DNA of 64,000 nt, from contig VXXM01000071.1 of NCBI GenBank assembly GCA_009835395.1, positions 93,396 to 157,395 on the forward strand, given 5' to 3'. This DNA comes from Acidimicrobiia bacterium. GTDB taxonomy: Bacteria; Actinomycetota; Acidimicrobiia; Acidimicrobiales; CATQHL01. The position numbers and the translations under genes are program-made. This document shows, piece by piece, positions 17,826-26,176 of this stretch (the first letter of the stretch is position 1; each line of letters opens with the position of its first letter). The notes under the pieces are model-generated. The model was not told the DNA's origin. It ran no database searches and saw only the letters and a program-made list of their open reading frames with translations.

Positions 17826-19161
17826 CCCGCCGGTAAACTGCCGGGCGATCAGAGTCGCACTCGGACTTCTTGCGGTCGTCGCGCTGATCGGCGCCAACGC
17901 CTTCTTCGTCGCCGCCGAGTTTGCCGCCGTCTCGGTACCGCGAGGCCCCCTGGAGGAGGCGGCGCGCAGCGGGCGGCGCGCTAGGCGCCGGAGGGCTCAG
18001 AGCCTGCTGAAGGTGACCGAGCGGCTCACCTTCCATCTCTCAGCCGCGCAAGTGGGGATCACGGTGATGTCCCTGCTGCTGGGTTGGCTGGCCGAACCGC
18101 TGATCGCCGAGTTGCTGGTGGGGGCGTTCGGCTCGGTGCTCAGCGAGTCCTCGGCCCACACGGTCTCCGTGGCCGTGGCGCTGGCGCTGGCGATGGGGGT
18201 GACCCTCGTTACGGGCGAGCAGCTTCCGAAGATGCTGGCCATCTCGCGTCCCCTGTCCACGGGGCTGATCTGCGCCAGACCGTTGCGCCTCTACGGCTAT
18301 GTCATGTGGCCCTTCGTGACGCTGTTCAACAGCACCGCCGACCGGGTCGTGCGCCTGGCGGGGCTCGAACCCGCCGCCGAGCTTCGTTCGGTGCGGACCC
18401 TGCGGGAACTCGAGTACATCATCCGGTCCTCGGGGAGCGGCGGCGAACTGGATCCCGACGAGGTGACGCTCTTGACCCGCTCGATCCGGTTCGGGGCCAA
18501 GACCGCAGCCGACGCCCTGGTGCCGCGTGTGGAGGTCGTCACCGTCGGGGCCGGCGACACGATGGCCGACCTCGTGGAGGCGACGGCGGCCAGCGGCCAT
18601 TCGCGTTTCCCCGTCGTGGACAGCGACCTCGACGATGTCCGGGGCGTGGTTCACGTGAAGGCGGTTCACGGCGTCCCGCCCGCCGAGCGGCCTCGGGTCA
18701 CGGTCACAGAGTTCATGCACGAGGTGTGGGCGGTGCCCGAGAGTGCCGATCTGGAGAGCCTGCTGGGCGAGATGAGCCGCCGGCGCCAGTCCCTGGCGGT
18801 CGTGGTGGACGAGCACGGCGGCACGGCGGGGATCATCACCGCCGAGGACATCGTGGAGGAGATCGTCGGGGAGATCGACGACGAGCACGACCCGGTCGCC
18901 GAGCTCACGCCCGCGGCCCCGCCGGGCGAATGGTTCCTCGGCGGCGACCTGCGAGCCGACGGCGTCGAGGAGGCCTGCGGGTTGCGTCTCCCCGACGGTC
19001 CGTATGAGACCCTGGCCGGGTTCGTGCTGTGGCGGCTCGGACGCGTCCCAGTGGTCGGTGACTCGTTCTCCTGGGAGGGTCGACGCTTCGAGGTCGCCGA
19101 GATGGTGCGGCGGCGGATCGCGGCCGTGCGCATCGCCGAGGCCACAGGGGAGCGGACGTGA
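17776..19161 (+). CDS. CNNM/CBS-domain membrane protein, HlyC/CorC family
   Basis: Membrane protein with an N-terminal DUF21/CNNM transmembrane domain (IGANAFFVAAEFAAVSV, then three further helices to about residue 190), a CBS pair (about residues 240-370; FPVVDSDL, VVVDEHGGTAGIITAEDIVEEIVGEI) and a C-terminal CorC_HlyC domain (DGPYETLAGFVLWRLGRVP). Family proteins are linked to Mg2+/divalent cation homeostasis. Start is unsettled: ATG 17776 is the last ATG/GTG/TTG before the first helix but adds about 24 polar residues and overlaps the divergent ABC gene; translation from a non-standard codon near 17848 would match the family better. Its stop overlaps the next gene (GTGA). Confidence 0.88.
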   Translation: MAPDATAGPPAPRTDRTPPVNCRAIRVALGLLAVVALIGANAFFVAAEFAAVSVPRGPLEEAARSGRRARRRRAQSLLKVTERLTFHLSAAQVGITVMSLLLGWLAEPLIAELLVGAFGSVLSESSAHTVSVAVALALAMGVTLVTGEQLPKMLAISRPLSTGLICARPLRLYGYVMWPFVTLFNSTADRVVRLAGLEPAAELRSVRTLRELEYIIRSSGSGGELDPDEVTLLTRSIRFGAKTAADALVPRVEVVTVGAGDTMADLVEATAASGHSRFPVVDSDLDDVRGVVHVKAVHGVPPAERPRVTVTEFMHEVWAVPESADLESLLGEMSRRRQSLAVVVDEHGGTAGIITAEDIVEEIVGEIDDEHDPVAELTPAAPPGEWFLGGDLRADGVEEACGLRLPDGPYETLAGFVLWRLGRVPVVGDSFSWEGRRFEVAEMVRRRIAAVRIAEATGERT

Positions 19162-20171
19162 CGGTTCTGGCGCTGCTGATCGCGGTGGTGCTGCTGGCGG
19201 GCAACGCCTTCTTCACAGCCGTCGAGTTCGCCTTGGTGGCCGCGTCGCGCAGCCGCCTGGAGGTGCTGGCCGAAGCCGGCAACCGGCGCGCCCGGCTGGC
19301 GGTGCGGGCGATGGGCGACCTGGGCATGCAACTCGCCGGCGCCCAGCTCGGACTCACGATGACCGCGCTGGGCCTGGGCTACATCGTTGAACCGGCCGTG
19401 GCGCACCTGCTCGACGGCGTCCTCGGCATCTACGGCCACGGCGTCAGCGTCGCCGTTGCCATCGTCATCGTGGTCTTCGCCCACGTGCTGATCGGCGAGA
19501 TGATCCCCAAGAACGCGGCCCTGTGCAACCCCGATGCCCTGGCCATGTGGCTGGCGCCGGTGCACCGGCTGTTCGTGGGAGCGTTCCGGCCCGCCATCCG
19601 GGCGCTGGAGTGGGTGGTGGCGCTGCTGGTGCGGCTCTGCGGGGTGAAGATGGTGGACCACTCATCCAGCGCCCGCACGCCCGCCGAGCTGTCCGAACTG
19701 CTCGCCGAGTCGCGCACCGGCGGCCTGCTCAGCGAGTTCGAGCACACGCTGCTGGCCTCAGCGCTGGAACTGGGCAAGCGGCCGGTGTCGTCGATCATGG
19801 TGCCCCGTGAGCGGATCTGCGCCATCCCGCGGGCCGCCAGCGTGGCCGAGGCGGAGGCGACGGTGGTGGCCAGCGGGCACTCCCGTCTGCTGCTGGGCGA
19901 TCCCGACCAGCCCGACGGGTTCGTGCACGCCAAGGACCTCCTCACCGTTCCACCTGAGCAGTGGGGCCAGGCGCTCCCCGCCGCCTGCGTCCGGCGGGCC
20001 CTCATGGTGCGCCGCGACCTGCCGCTGGAGGATCTCCTGCGATTGATGCGGCGGCACCGGGTGCATGTGGCCCTGGTGCGCGAGGGGACCGTTACGGTGG
20101 GTCTCGTGACCCTTGAGGACGTGCTGGAGTCCCTCGTGGGTGACATCAGGGATGAGAGCGACATTCTCTAG
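19158..20171 (+). CDS. CNNM/CBS-domain membrane protein, short HlyC/CorC paralogue
   Basis: 337 aa, tandem paralogue of the preceding gene: NAFFTAVEFALVAASRSRLE plus further membrane helices to about residue 160, then the CBS pair (RPVSSIMVPRERI; HVALVREGTVTVGLVTLEDVLESLVGDI). It stops right after the second CBS repeat and lacks the C-terminal CorC_HlyC domain present in its neighbour. The two probably work as a heteromeric pair, a frequent actinobacterial arrangement. GTG start inside a 4-base overlap with the upstream stop; its own end overlaps the next gene by 20 bases. Confidence 0.9.
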   Translation: MTVLALLIAVVLLAGNAFFTAVEFALVAASRSRLEVLAEAGNRRARLAVRAMGDLGMQLAGAQLGLTMTALGLGYIVEPAVAHLLDGVLGIYGHGVSVAVAIVIVVFAHVLIGEMIPKNAALCNPDALAMWLAPVHRLFVGAFRPAIRALEWVVALLVRLCGVKMVDHSSSARTPAELSELLAESRTGGLLSEFEHTLLASALELGKRPVSSIMVPRERICAIPRAASVAEAEATVVASGHSRLLLGDPDQPDGFVHAKDLLTVPPEQWGQALPAACVRRALMVRRDLPLEDLLRLMRRHRVHVALVREGTVTVGLVTLEDVLESLVGDIRDESDIL

Positions 20172-21510
20172 GTCGAGCGTCTCCCGGCTGAAGGTCGTGC
20201 GCCGGAAGGTGCTGTGGACTCTGCCGGTCGTTCTGCTGCTGGTAATGAGTTCGACCTCCGGCGCGCAGAGCGAGCTGGACCAGGTGCGCGCCACCGTGTC
20301 CGCGCTACAGGACGAGATCGACGAGTATCTCGATCAGATGATCGCCATCCAGGCGCGCGCCGACGCGGCCGGCGTCCGCTACTGGGAGGCCGACCTGGCC
20401 CTGTACGAACTGAACGTCGAGATCGTGGAGCTGTCCCAGCGTGTCGCCGGGATCGACGCCGACGTTGCCGAACTGCGCCGGCAGATGATCGAGATCGCCG
20501 TGCAGCGCTACATCGACTCGACGACGCCCCCGTCGATCCTGGCCGGCGACGACATCAACCGCCAGGCCGCAGTGGATGCCCTGGCCCGCTTCGTCCGCGA
20601 GGGGTCGCTCGACATCATCGACGACTATCGCAGGGCCCGTGACGACCTGGATCAGGCGCAGGCGCTGCTCGCCGAGCGCGCCCGGCACCAGCAGGAGTTG
20701 ATCAGCCAGGCCGCCGCCGCCGCTGCCGAGGTGCAGGCGGAGCTGAACGCCATCGGGTCGGTGTACCTGGAAATAGCGCCGCGCCTCTATGAGCAGGACA
20801 GGCTGCTCGACGGCCTCGAGGAGGCGGAGCGCCGGCGGCTGGAGGAGGAGTTGCGCCGCCGGCAGGCGGAGGAGGCGCGCCGCCTGGAGGCGGCGCGGGC
20901 CGCGGCAGCCGTGGCCGCGGAGGCCGAGCGCAGGGCGGCTCTCACGGCTGAGGAGGCCGGGCGGATTGCCGGGGAGGCGGTCGCCCAGGCTGCCGCGGCG
21001 GCGCCGGAGGCCCCGCAGGTGGACCCGGGCGCCGGTGCGCTCCCGCCGGTCAGGCCGGGCGAACCGGGCGACGTGGCCGTGCCGGTCGCCGAACTGCCCG
21101 TGCTGCAGGCGGCGAGCGGGTGGGTGTGCCCGCTCGCCGGGCCGTTCAGCCACTTCGACGACTTCGGGGATCCCCGCCACTACGGCGGCTGGCACAAGGG
21201 CAACGACCTCATCGCACCCACCGGGACACCCGTACTGGCCGTCGAGAGCGGGCGCGTGGAGCACCGGGCCAACCGCATCGGCGGGAACTCGGCCTACCTC
21301 TTCGCCGACTCGGGCAACTACTACTACAACACGCACCTGTCGGCCTACGAGAACGTCGGCGCGGGCTGGGTGCCCGCCGGCGCAGTGATCGGCTATGTGG
21401 GCGACTCGGGCAACGCCGCCGGGCTCCCGCACCTGCACTTCGAGTACCACCTCGGGGGGCGGGGCAACCACATCAACCCGTACCCCATCGTCCACGAGGC
21501 CTGCTTCTGA
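20152..21510 (+). CDS. coiled-coil M23 (LytM) peptidoglycan endopeptidase, secreted
   Basis: 452 aa. N-terminal membrane anchor or signal (VLWTLPVVLLLVMSSTSGAQS), a long Ala/Glu/Arg-rich coiled coil (about residues 45-280, with EERRRLEEELRRR-type heptads), a Pro-rich linker, and a C-terminal LytM domain with intact zinc ligands: H348 and D352 in WHKGNDLIAPTG and H427-x-H429 in PHLHFEYH. This is the EnvC/RipA-like architecture for wall cutting at division. The ATG at 20152 overlaps the preceding gene by 20 bases; an in-frame GTG further on would still leave the anchor. It forms an operon with the two CBS membrane genes. Confidence 0.9.
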   Translation: MRATFSRSSVSRLKVVRRKVLWTLPVVLLLVMSSTSGAQSELDQVRATVSALQDEIDEYLDQMIAIQARADAAGVRYWEADLALYELNVEIVELSQRVAGIDADVAELRRQMIEIAVQRYIDSTTPPSILAGDDINRQAAVDALARFVREGSLDIIDDYRRARDDLDQAQALLAERARHQQELISQAAAAAAEVQAELNAIGSVYLEIAPRLYEQDRLLDGLEEAERRRLEEELRRRQAEEARRLEAARAAAAVAAEAERRAALTAEEAGRIAGEAVAQAAAAAPEAPQVDPGAGALPPVRPGEPGDVAVPVAELPVLQAASGWVCPLAGPFSHFDDFGDPRHYGGWHKGNDLIAPTGTPVLAVESGRVEHRANRIGGNSAYLFADSGNYYYNTHLSAYENVGAGWVPAGAVIGYVGDSGNAAGLPHLHFEYHLGGRGNHINPYPIVHEACF

Positions 21511-21528
21511 GAGCCCGCGGCCGTGAGT

Positions 21529-21550
21529 TCGTCATCCCGGCGCAGAGCCG
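21529..21550 (+). repeat. dispersed repeat copy (TCGTCATCCCGGCGCAG core)
   Basis: The core matches the third unit of the 21-bp array at 33198-33218 at 17 of the first 18 bases. It lies between two convergent genes and leads into the strong hairpin at 21548-21574. Confidence 0.55.
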
Positions 21551-21574
21551 GCCCCGGACTCGATCCGGGGCCGG
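21548..21574. terminator. strong hairpin between convergent genes
   Basis: Perfect 11-bp stem CCGGCCCCGGA / TCCGGGGCCGG with loop CTCGA. It lies 38 bases after the M23 stop and 29 bases before the end of the convergent aminotransferase gene, so it can act on both strands. No T-tract on either side. Confidence 0.6.
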
Positions 21575-21602
21575 GATCCACATTGCACCGCCAACCGCGG
21601 GG

Positions 21603-22433
21603 CTACGGATCCAGGTTCTCGGCCTCGAGCTCCTTGAACGCCCGACGGGCCGCTCGCGTGGCCGGCCCGGGACAGGCGGGCAGCGGCACGCCGTCGACGG
21701 CCGAGATGGGGTGCACATTGCGGGTCGTGGAGGTCAGGAACGCCTCGGACGCCTCGGCGAGGGCCCCCAGTGGCACGGTCTCCTCGGTGGCGTCGGTGAT
21801 CTCCAAGGTCAGGTCGCGCGTCACGCCGGCCAGGCAACCCACCGACAGCGGAGGCGTCAGCAGCCGCCCGCCGAGCACCAGGAACACGTTGGTGCCCGTG
21901 CCCTCGCACAGTTCCCCCCGGGTGTTGGCGAAGATGGCCTCGCCGGCCCCCGCGGCGTGCGCCCGCTGGAGAGCCAGGACGTTCTCGGCATAAGAGATCG
22001 TCTTGACGCCGGCGGTGGCACCCCGCTCGTTGCGGGGCCACGGCACGGTGATCACCGCCACATGCGGTGACCAGGGCGCGGCCTCCTCGGCCGCCACGAC
22101 CACGGTCGTCCCCGCGGGCGGCCGAGCCGAGGAGAATCCGCCGGGACCGCTGGTGGCCGTGATCCGCAGCCGACCCTCGACCACGCCCGTGGCCGCCAGC
22201 ACGGCGCTCACCGCTTGGCGCAGTTCGCCCGCCGGGGGCAACTCCAGCCCCAGAGCCCCCGCGGAGCGCGCCAGGCGCGCCAGATGGCGCCCAACGGCGA
22301 ACGCCTGCCCGGCGGTGACGCGGACGCTCTCGAAGACTCCGTCGCCCACAAGCAGGCCGTGATCCCGGGGAGAGATGCATGCCGCGGACTCCGGAACGAT
22401 CTCACCGTTCAGCCAGACGGCAGGCCCCTCCAC
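21603..22433 (-). CDS. aminotransferase class IV (ADC lyase/branched-chain type)
   Basis: 276 aa fold-type IV PLP enzyme. Seen: WLNGEIVP and HGLLVGDGVFES at the N-terminus, the Schiff-base lysine in GVKTISYAENVLAL, and EGTGTNVFLV. Either 4-amino-4-deoxychorismate lyase (PabC, folate route) or a D-amino-acid/branched-chain transaminase; the GDGVFESVRV pattern and short length lean to PabC, but no pabA/pabB is nearby. Monocistronic, convergent with the M23 gene. Confidence 0.82.
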   Translation of the reverse strand: MEGPAVWLNGEIVPESAACISPRDHGLLVGDGVFESVRVTAGQAFAVGRHLARLARSAGALGLELPPAGELRQAVSAVLAATGVVEGRLRITATSGPGGFSSARPPAGTTVVVAAEEAAPWSPHVAVITVPWPRNERGATAGVKTISYAENVLALQRAHAAGAGEAIFANTRGELCEGTGTNVFLVLGGRLLTPPLSVGCLAGVTRDLTLEITDATEETVPLGALAEASEAFLTSTTRNVHPISAVDGVPLPACPGPATRAARRAFKELEAENLDP

Positions 22434-22527
22434 GCGCCGCAGGCTAGCCGTGGAGGCGGTAACCCCGGGGTCGATCGGCGGGCCGCCGCAGCGGCGAGCG
22501 ACGGGCGCTATCCCCCTGAACCGGCGG

Positions 22528-22533
22528 TAGTGT
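22528..22533 (+). promoter_or_regulatory. -10 box TAGTGT
   Basis: TAGTGT ends 10 bases before ATG 22544, so the transcript is leaderless or nearly so. This supports ATG 22544 over the GTG at 22532, which overlaps the box. Confidence 0.4.
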
Positions 22534-22543
22534 GCCTGTCGCT

Positions 22544-23275
22544 ATGGCGCGAGACCCCCGGAGCCGTACCTCCCTCGCCGACGCAGTCCGCAACATCGAG
22601 AGGGCGGCGCGCACAGGCGGCGGCGGAAGCAGGCTGAGCCGCGTCGTCCGGCCGAGCTTCCCGGCTCTCGTCGTGCTCATCATCGCCGCGGGGACGGCGC
22701 TCGTGGCGTTCGCCTACACCACCCGCGACGTGCAGGCCCGGCCCGTCCAGAACGAGGACCACTGGCACTCGCCGTATGTCCTGTGGGACTGCGCAGAGGG
22801 CACCGAGGGTGCGTTCCTGCCGCAGTTCACGAGCACCGACGACGCGCTCGGCATCCACTCCCACGACGACGCCATCATCCACATCCACCCGTACTTCGAG
22901 GCCGCCTCGGGCGAGAACGCCACGCTGGAGGACTTCATGACCGCCATGCGGGCCGAGATCAGCGACGACGCCATCACGCTCGACGACGGCAGGGTGCTGG
23001 CCGAGGACGTGACCTGCGACGGGGAGCCGGCGATCATCCAGGTGCACCGCTGGGAGTTCGCCAGCTCCGTGGACGAGGCGCCGGAGGTCTTCACCGAGGA
23101 CATGGGGGACATCCGCTTCCTCAACAACGGCGAGGCCTGGACCATCGGGCGCGCCCCGGTGGGTGCCGACATGCCGCCGCCGCCGAGCATCGCCTGGCTC
23201 GGGCAGATCGACCCGTTCGCCCTCCGCGCCGGCGAGGAGTCCACGCCGCTGGTCACCGAGCCGGAGGACGAGTGA
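22544..23275 (+). CDS. single-pass membrane protein with a His-rich extracytoplasmic domain
   Basis: 243 aa, no family I can name. N-terminal cytoplasmic 45 residues, one hydrophobic helix (LVVLIIAAGTALVAFAYTT), then an acidic outside domain. It starts with DHWHSPYVLWDC and has GIHSHDDAIIHIHPYF, a His cluster that could bind a transition metal; a second Cys (EDVTCDGEP) could pair with the first. The C-terminus is acidic (TEPEDE). It lies just before the sugar nucleotidyltransferase on the same strand, with a 90-base gap, and is absent from the F420 pair. Function unknown. Confidence 0.8.
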   Translation: MARDPRSRTSLADAVRNIERAARTGGGGSRLSRVVRPSFPALVVLIIAAGTALVAFAYTTRDVQARPVQNEDHWHSPYVLWDCAEGTEGAFLPQFTSTDDALGIHSHDDAIIHIHPYFEAASGENATLEDFMTAMRAEISDDAITLDDGRVLAEDVTCDGEPAIIQVHRWEFASSVDEAPEVFTEDMGDIRFLNNGEAWTIGRAPVGADMPPPPSIAWLGQIDPFALRAGEESTPLVTEPEDE

Positions 23276-23365
23276 GCGGCCGGCGCCGCAGAAACCCCTC
23301 GACGATGCCGGCGCAGCGCTGATCGCAAGCCGACGCCAACGTGCCGACCCCATGAGACCCGCCCG

Positions 23366-24400
23366 ATGAGTCCCCACTCCGCCATCGTGCTCGCCGGTGG
23401 GTTGGGGACGCGGCTGCGGCCTCTGACCGAGCAGCGGCCCAAGCAGATGCTGCCGATCGTGGATCGCCCGATGATCGAGCACGTGATCGCCAAGCTGGCG
23501 GCCGAGGGCACCGCGGAGGTGGTGCTGTCGCTGGGCTACCGGCCCGACGCCTTCAGTGCGGCCTACTCCTCGGGACGCTGCGGCGGGGCCGGGCTCCGCT
23601 ACGCCACCGAACCCGAGCCGCTGGGCACCGCCGGGGCGATCCTGTTCGCGGCCCGCCGGGCGGCGACCGGCAACGGCGAAGCCGGCGGCGGCGACCCGTT
23701 CGCCGAGACGTTCTGGGCGCTCAACGGCGACGTGCTGACCGACGCGCCCCTCAGCGAGTTGCTCGCCCTGCACCGCGCGCGGGGTGCCGAGGCCACCATC
23801 CTGACGATCCCGATGGCGGACGCCTCGCGCTACGGGCTGGTGGAGTCCGACGGCACCGGGCGGGTCTCCCGATTCGTGGAGAAGCCGGCGAGCGGCGCCG
23901 TGACGAGCGGCTGGATCAACGCCGGCGTCTACGTCCTGGAGCCGTCGGTGCTGGCGAGGATCCCGCCGGGCCGGCCCGTCTCCATGGAACGCGAGACTTT
24001 CGCGGCCGTGGCCGCCGACGGCTCGCTGTACGCGTTGCACTCCGAGGACTACTGGATCGATGCGGGCACGCCCGCTTCGTACCTGCAGGCCAACATCGAT
24101 CTCATCTCGGGCCGCCGTGCGACCACCCTGGGCGCGTTGAGCCCCCGGGCGACGGTCTCACCGGGGGCCACCGTCGTCGGGAGCGTCGTCATGGAGCGGG
24201 CCACCGTCGAGGCCGGAGCACGCCTCGACGGCTCGGTGGTCCTGCCGGGAGCCAGGATCGGCGCCGGCGCCGTCGTGGCCGATTCGGTCGTCGGCTACGA
24301 CGCGGTGGTGGGGCCGGGGGCGCGGGTGGCGGGTTTCACGCTGCTCGGCGACGGTGTGACGGTGGCGGCCGGCGAGTCGTTGCAGGGCGGCCGCCGCTAG
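23366..24400 (+). CDS. sugar-1-phosphate nucleotidyltransferase (GDP-mannose pyrophosphorylase-like)
   Basis: 344 aa. N-terminal nucleotidyltransferase domain with the signature LAGGLGTRLRPLTEQRPKQM, then NGDVLTD (metal/nucleotide Asp), FVEKP, and WINAGVYVLEP; C-terminal left-handed beta-helix repeats (ATVSPGATVVGSVV, ATVEAGARLDGSVV, ARIGAGAVVADSVV). The family includes ManC/GMPPB, RmlA and GlgC; this layout is the GMPPB/bacterial ManB1-like type and, with the phosphomannomutase and mannose isomerase later in the window, GDP-mannose is the likely product (inference). Confidence 0.88.
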   Translation: MSPHSAIVLAGGLGTRLRPLTEQRPKQMLPIVDRPMIEHVIAKLAAEGTAEVVLSLGYRPDAFSAAYSSGRCGGAGLRYATEPEPLGTAGAILFAARRAATGNGEAGGGDPFAETFWALNGDVLTDAPLSELLALHRARGAEATILTIPMADASRYGLVESDGTGRVSRFVEKPASGAVTSGWINAGVYVLEPSVLARIPPGRPVSMERETFAAVAADGSLYALHSEDYWIDAGTPASYLQANIDLISGRRATTLGALSPRATVSPGATVVGSVVMERATVEAGARLDGSVVLPGARIGAGAVVADSVVGYDAVVGPGARVAGFTLLGDGVTVAAGESLQGGRR

Positions 24401-24429
24401 CGGGACGCGGCGCGCCGGGACGAGCGGAC

Positions 24430-25152
24430 TCAGCGGAAGAGATCGTCGGCAGCCGGACGGGGCAGGTCCCGCGCCGCCCTGCCGTCGCCGAACCAGGCGT
24501 CGGGGGCGCCGCGGACGACCGCCGCGGGAATGCCGCGATCCTTCCCCATCACGAGTTCGGCCGCGGCGGCGAGTTCGTCGGCGATGGCCACCTCGGTGAC
24601 CTGCAACTCGCGGCCGCCGGCGTCGGCGGTGCCGCGGAGGTCGAGCACCGCCAGCACGCCGGCGCAGCCGATGGCGACGTCGGTCAGGCCGCGCCGCCAT
24701 GGGCGCCCGAAGGTGTCCGACACGACGACGCCCACCGCCGGCCCGCCGGCGGCGGCGATGCCGTCACGGATCCGCTGCGCCGACCGGTCGGGGTCACGGG
24801 GCAGCAGCGCCGCCTGCCCGTCGGGCACGTTGGAGAAGTCCACACCGGCGTTGGCGCACACGAACCCGTGCGAGGTCTCGGCGATGATGAGCTCCCCCCG
24901 GCGGCGCAGCACGCGGACCGCCTCGCGCTCGACGACCCGCCTGCGGGCGGCGGTGTCGCCGTGGTCCACCTCCACCAGGCGCCCCTCGGCCTTCGAGACG
25001 ATCTTCTGGGTCACCACCACGATGTCGCGGTCCTGCAGGTCGGCAGCGCCGGCGATCAGGGCGCCCAGGTCGTCACCGGGCCGAACCTCGCCGACGCCGG
25101 CGATCCCGGAGATCGCCAGTGTGTTCCGCCCGGCGTGCACGGTCGGCGTCAA
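24430..25152 (-). CDS. cofE: coenzyme F420-0:L-glutamate ligase
   Basis: 240 aa. Adds glutamates to F420-0 using GTP. Seen: ISGIAGVGEVRPGDDL, DIVVVTQKIVSKAEGR, CANAGVDFSNVPDG, VVVSDTFGRPWRRGLTDVAIG with the catalytic Asp/Arg patch, and AIADELAAAAELVMGK. Only the ligase domain is present; the mycobacterial FbiB has a C-terminal nitroreductase-like domain that reduces dehydro-F420, missing here. Start overlaps the cofD stop by four bases, so the two are one operon. Confidence 0.93.
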   Translation of the reverse strand: MTPTVHAGRNTLAISGIAGVGEVRPGDDLGALIAGAADLQDRDIVVVTQKIVSKAEGRLVEVDHGDTAARRRVVEREAVRVLRRRGELIIAETSHGFVCANAGVDFSNVPDGQAALLPRDPDRSAQRIRDGIAAAGGPAVGVVVSDTFGRPWRRGLTDVAIGCAGVLAVLDLRGTADAGGRELQVTEVAIADELAAAAELVMGKDRGIPAAVVRGAPDAWFGDGRAARDLPRPAADDLFR

Positions 25153-26135
25153 CGGCTGGGGACAGCCGGCCGGTCGACCGCCGACAGCGCCGTGTGCGCC
25201 AATGCCGCGGCATCCGCCGGCGTGTGCATGATCGACGGCGCCACGATGCAGCGCATTCCCTCGCTCTCCACTGCCGGCGCCAGGGAGGCGTCGGCCTCGT
25301 CGATCACGAGGGTCCCCGCCAGCGGGGCGTACAGGCGGGCCACCCCGACGACCGACGACTCGTGGCCGAGTTCGGACATGAGCCTGCCGGCGGGCCCCCG
25401 CAGTGCCGCGCCCGCCACGATCGGCGAGATCGCCACCGTTGCCGCGCGCCGCTGCGCCACGGCGCGGCGCACCTGCTCCAGCGCCAGTACCGGCCCGATG
25501 GACACGATCGGGTTCGACGGAGCGATGATCAGTGCGGCAGCGTCGGCGATGGCGTCGAGGACGCCGGGCGCCGGCCGCGCACCGGTGGCGCCGGCGAAGC
25601 GCACCGATCGGACCGCCACCGCGTGGTGCAGACGCACGAAGTACTCCTGGAACCCGATCTCGGTGCCCGAGCGGTCGCCGTCATCGATCACCAGGCGCGT
25701 CCGCAACCGGTCGTCGGTCACCGGCAGCAGCCGCACCTCGACGCCCCAGCGGCTCGCCAATTCGGCGGTCACGACCGAGAGCGGGGCACCTTCGGAGAGG
25801 CGCTGCGTGCGGTAGAGGTGCGTCCCCAGGTCACCGTCACCGAGCCCGAACCAACTCTGGCCGCCGAGGTGCTGCAGCATCTCCAGCGCTCGCCAGGAGT
25901 CGTCCTTCAGGCCCCAGCCCGTCTCGGCGTTCAACCGGCCGGCCAGGCAATAGGTGATGGTGTCGAGGTCGGGGCTGATGTACAGGCCATGCAACACGAA
26001 GTCGTCGCCGCAGTTCACGACCGCCGTCACCGCACGCGGTTCGCAGACTCGCACGAGACCGCCCAGCAGGCGTGCCGCACCGAATCCGCCGGCCAGGACT
26101 GTGACTCGCGGGGCCGGCCTCTCTGGTGGCGGCAT
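25149..26135 (-). CDS. cofD: F420-0 synthase, 2-phospho-L-lactate transferase type
   Basis: 328 aa. Transfers the phosphoenolpyruvyl/lactyl moiety from its GDP/GTP-activated form to Fo (FbiA in actinobacteria). Seen: VTVLAGGFGAARLLGGL, VVNCGDDFVLHGLYISPDLDTITYCLAG with the metal-binding Asp, SDRxGT-like GDLGTHLYRTQRL, and APSNPIVSIGP. Start ATG 26135 is preceded by AGGAGG and gives the family N-terminus; a longer frame overlaps the divergent glycosyltransferase. Paired with cofE. Confidence 0.93.
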   Translation of the reverse strand: MPPPERPAPRVTVLAGGFGAARLLGGLVRVCEPRAVTAVVNCGDDFVLHGLYISPDLDTITYCLAGRLNAETGWGLKDDSWRALEMLQHLGGQSWFGLGDGDLGTHLYRTQRLSEGAPLSVVTAELASRWGVEVRLLPVTDDRLRTRLVIDDGDRSGTEIGFQEYFVRLHHAVAVRSVRFAGATGARPAPGVLDAIADAAALIIAPSNPIVSIGPVLALEQVRRAVAQRRAATVAISPIVAGAALRGPAGRLMSELGHESSVVGVARLYAPLAGTLVIDEADASLAPAVESEGMRCIVAPSIMHTPADAAALAHTALSAVDRPAVPSR

Positions 26136-26159
26136 GGCCCTCCTGTCCGACGCGCCGGG

Positions 26160-26165
26160 GATACT
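26160..26165 (+). promoter_or_regulatory. -10 box GATACT before the giant glycosyltransferase
   Basis: GATACT lies 11 bases before GTG 26177 in the short space divergent from cofD; the transcript would be leaderless or have a leader of only a few bases. Confidence 0.3.
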
Positions 26166-26176
26166 CTCGCACCCTA

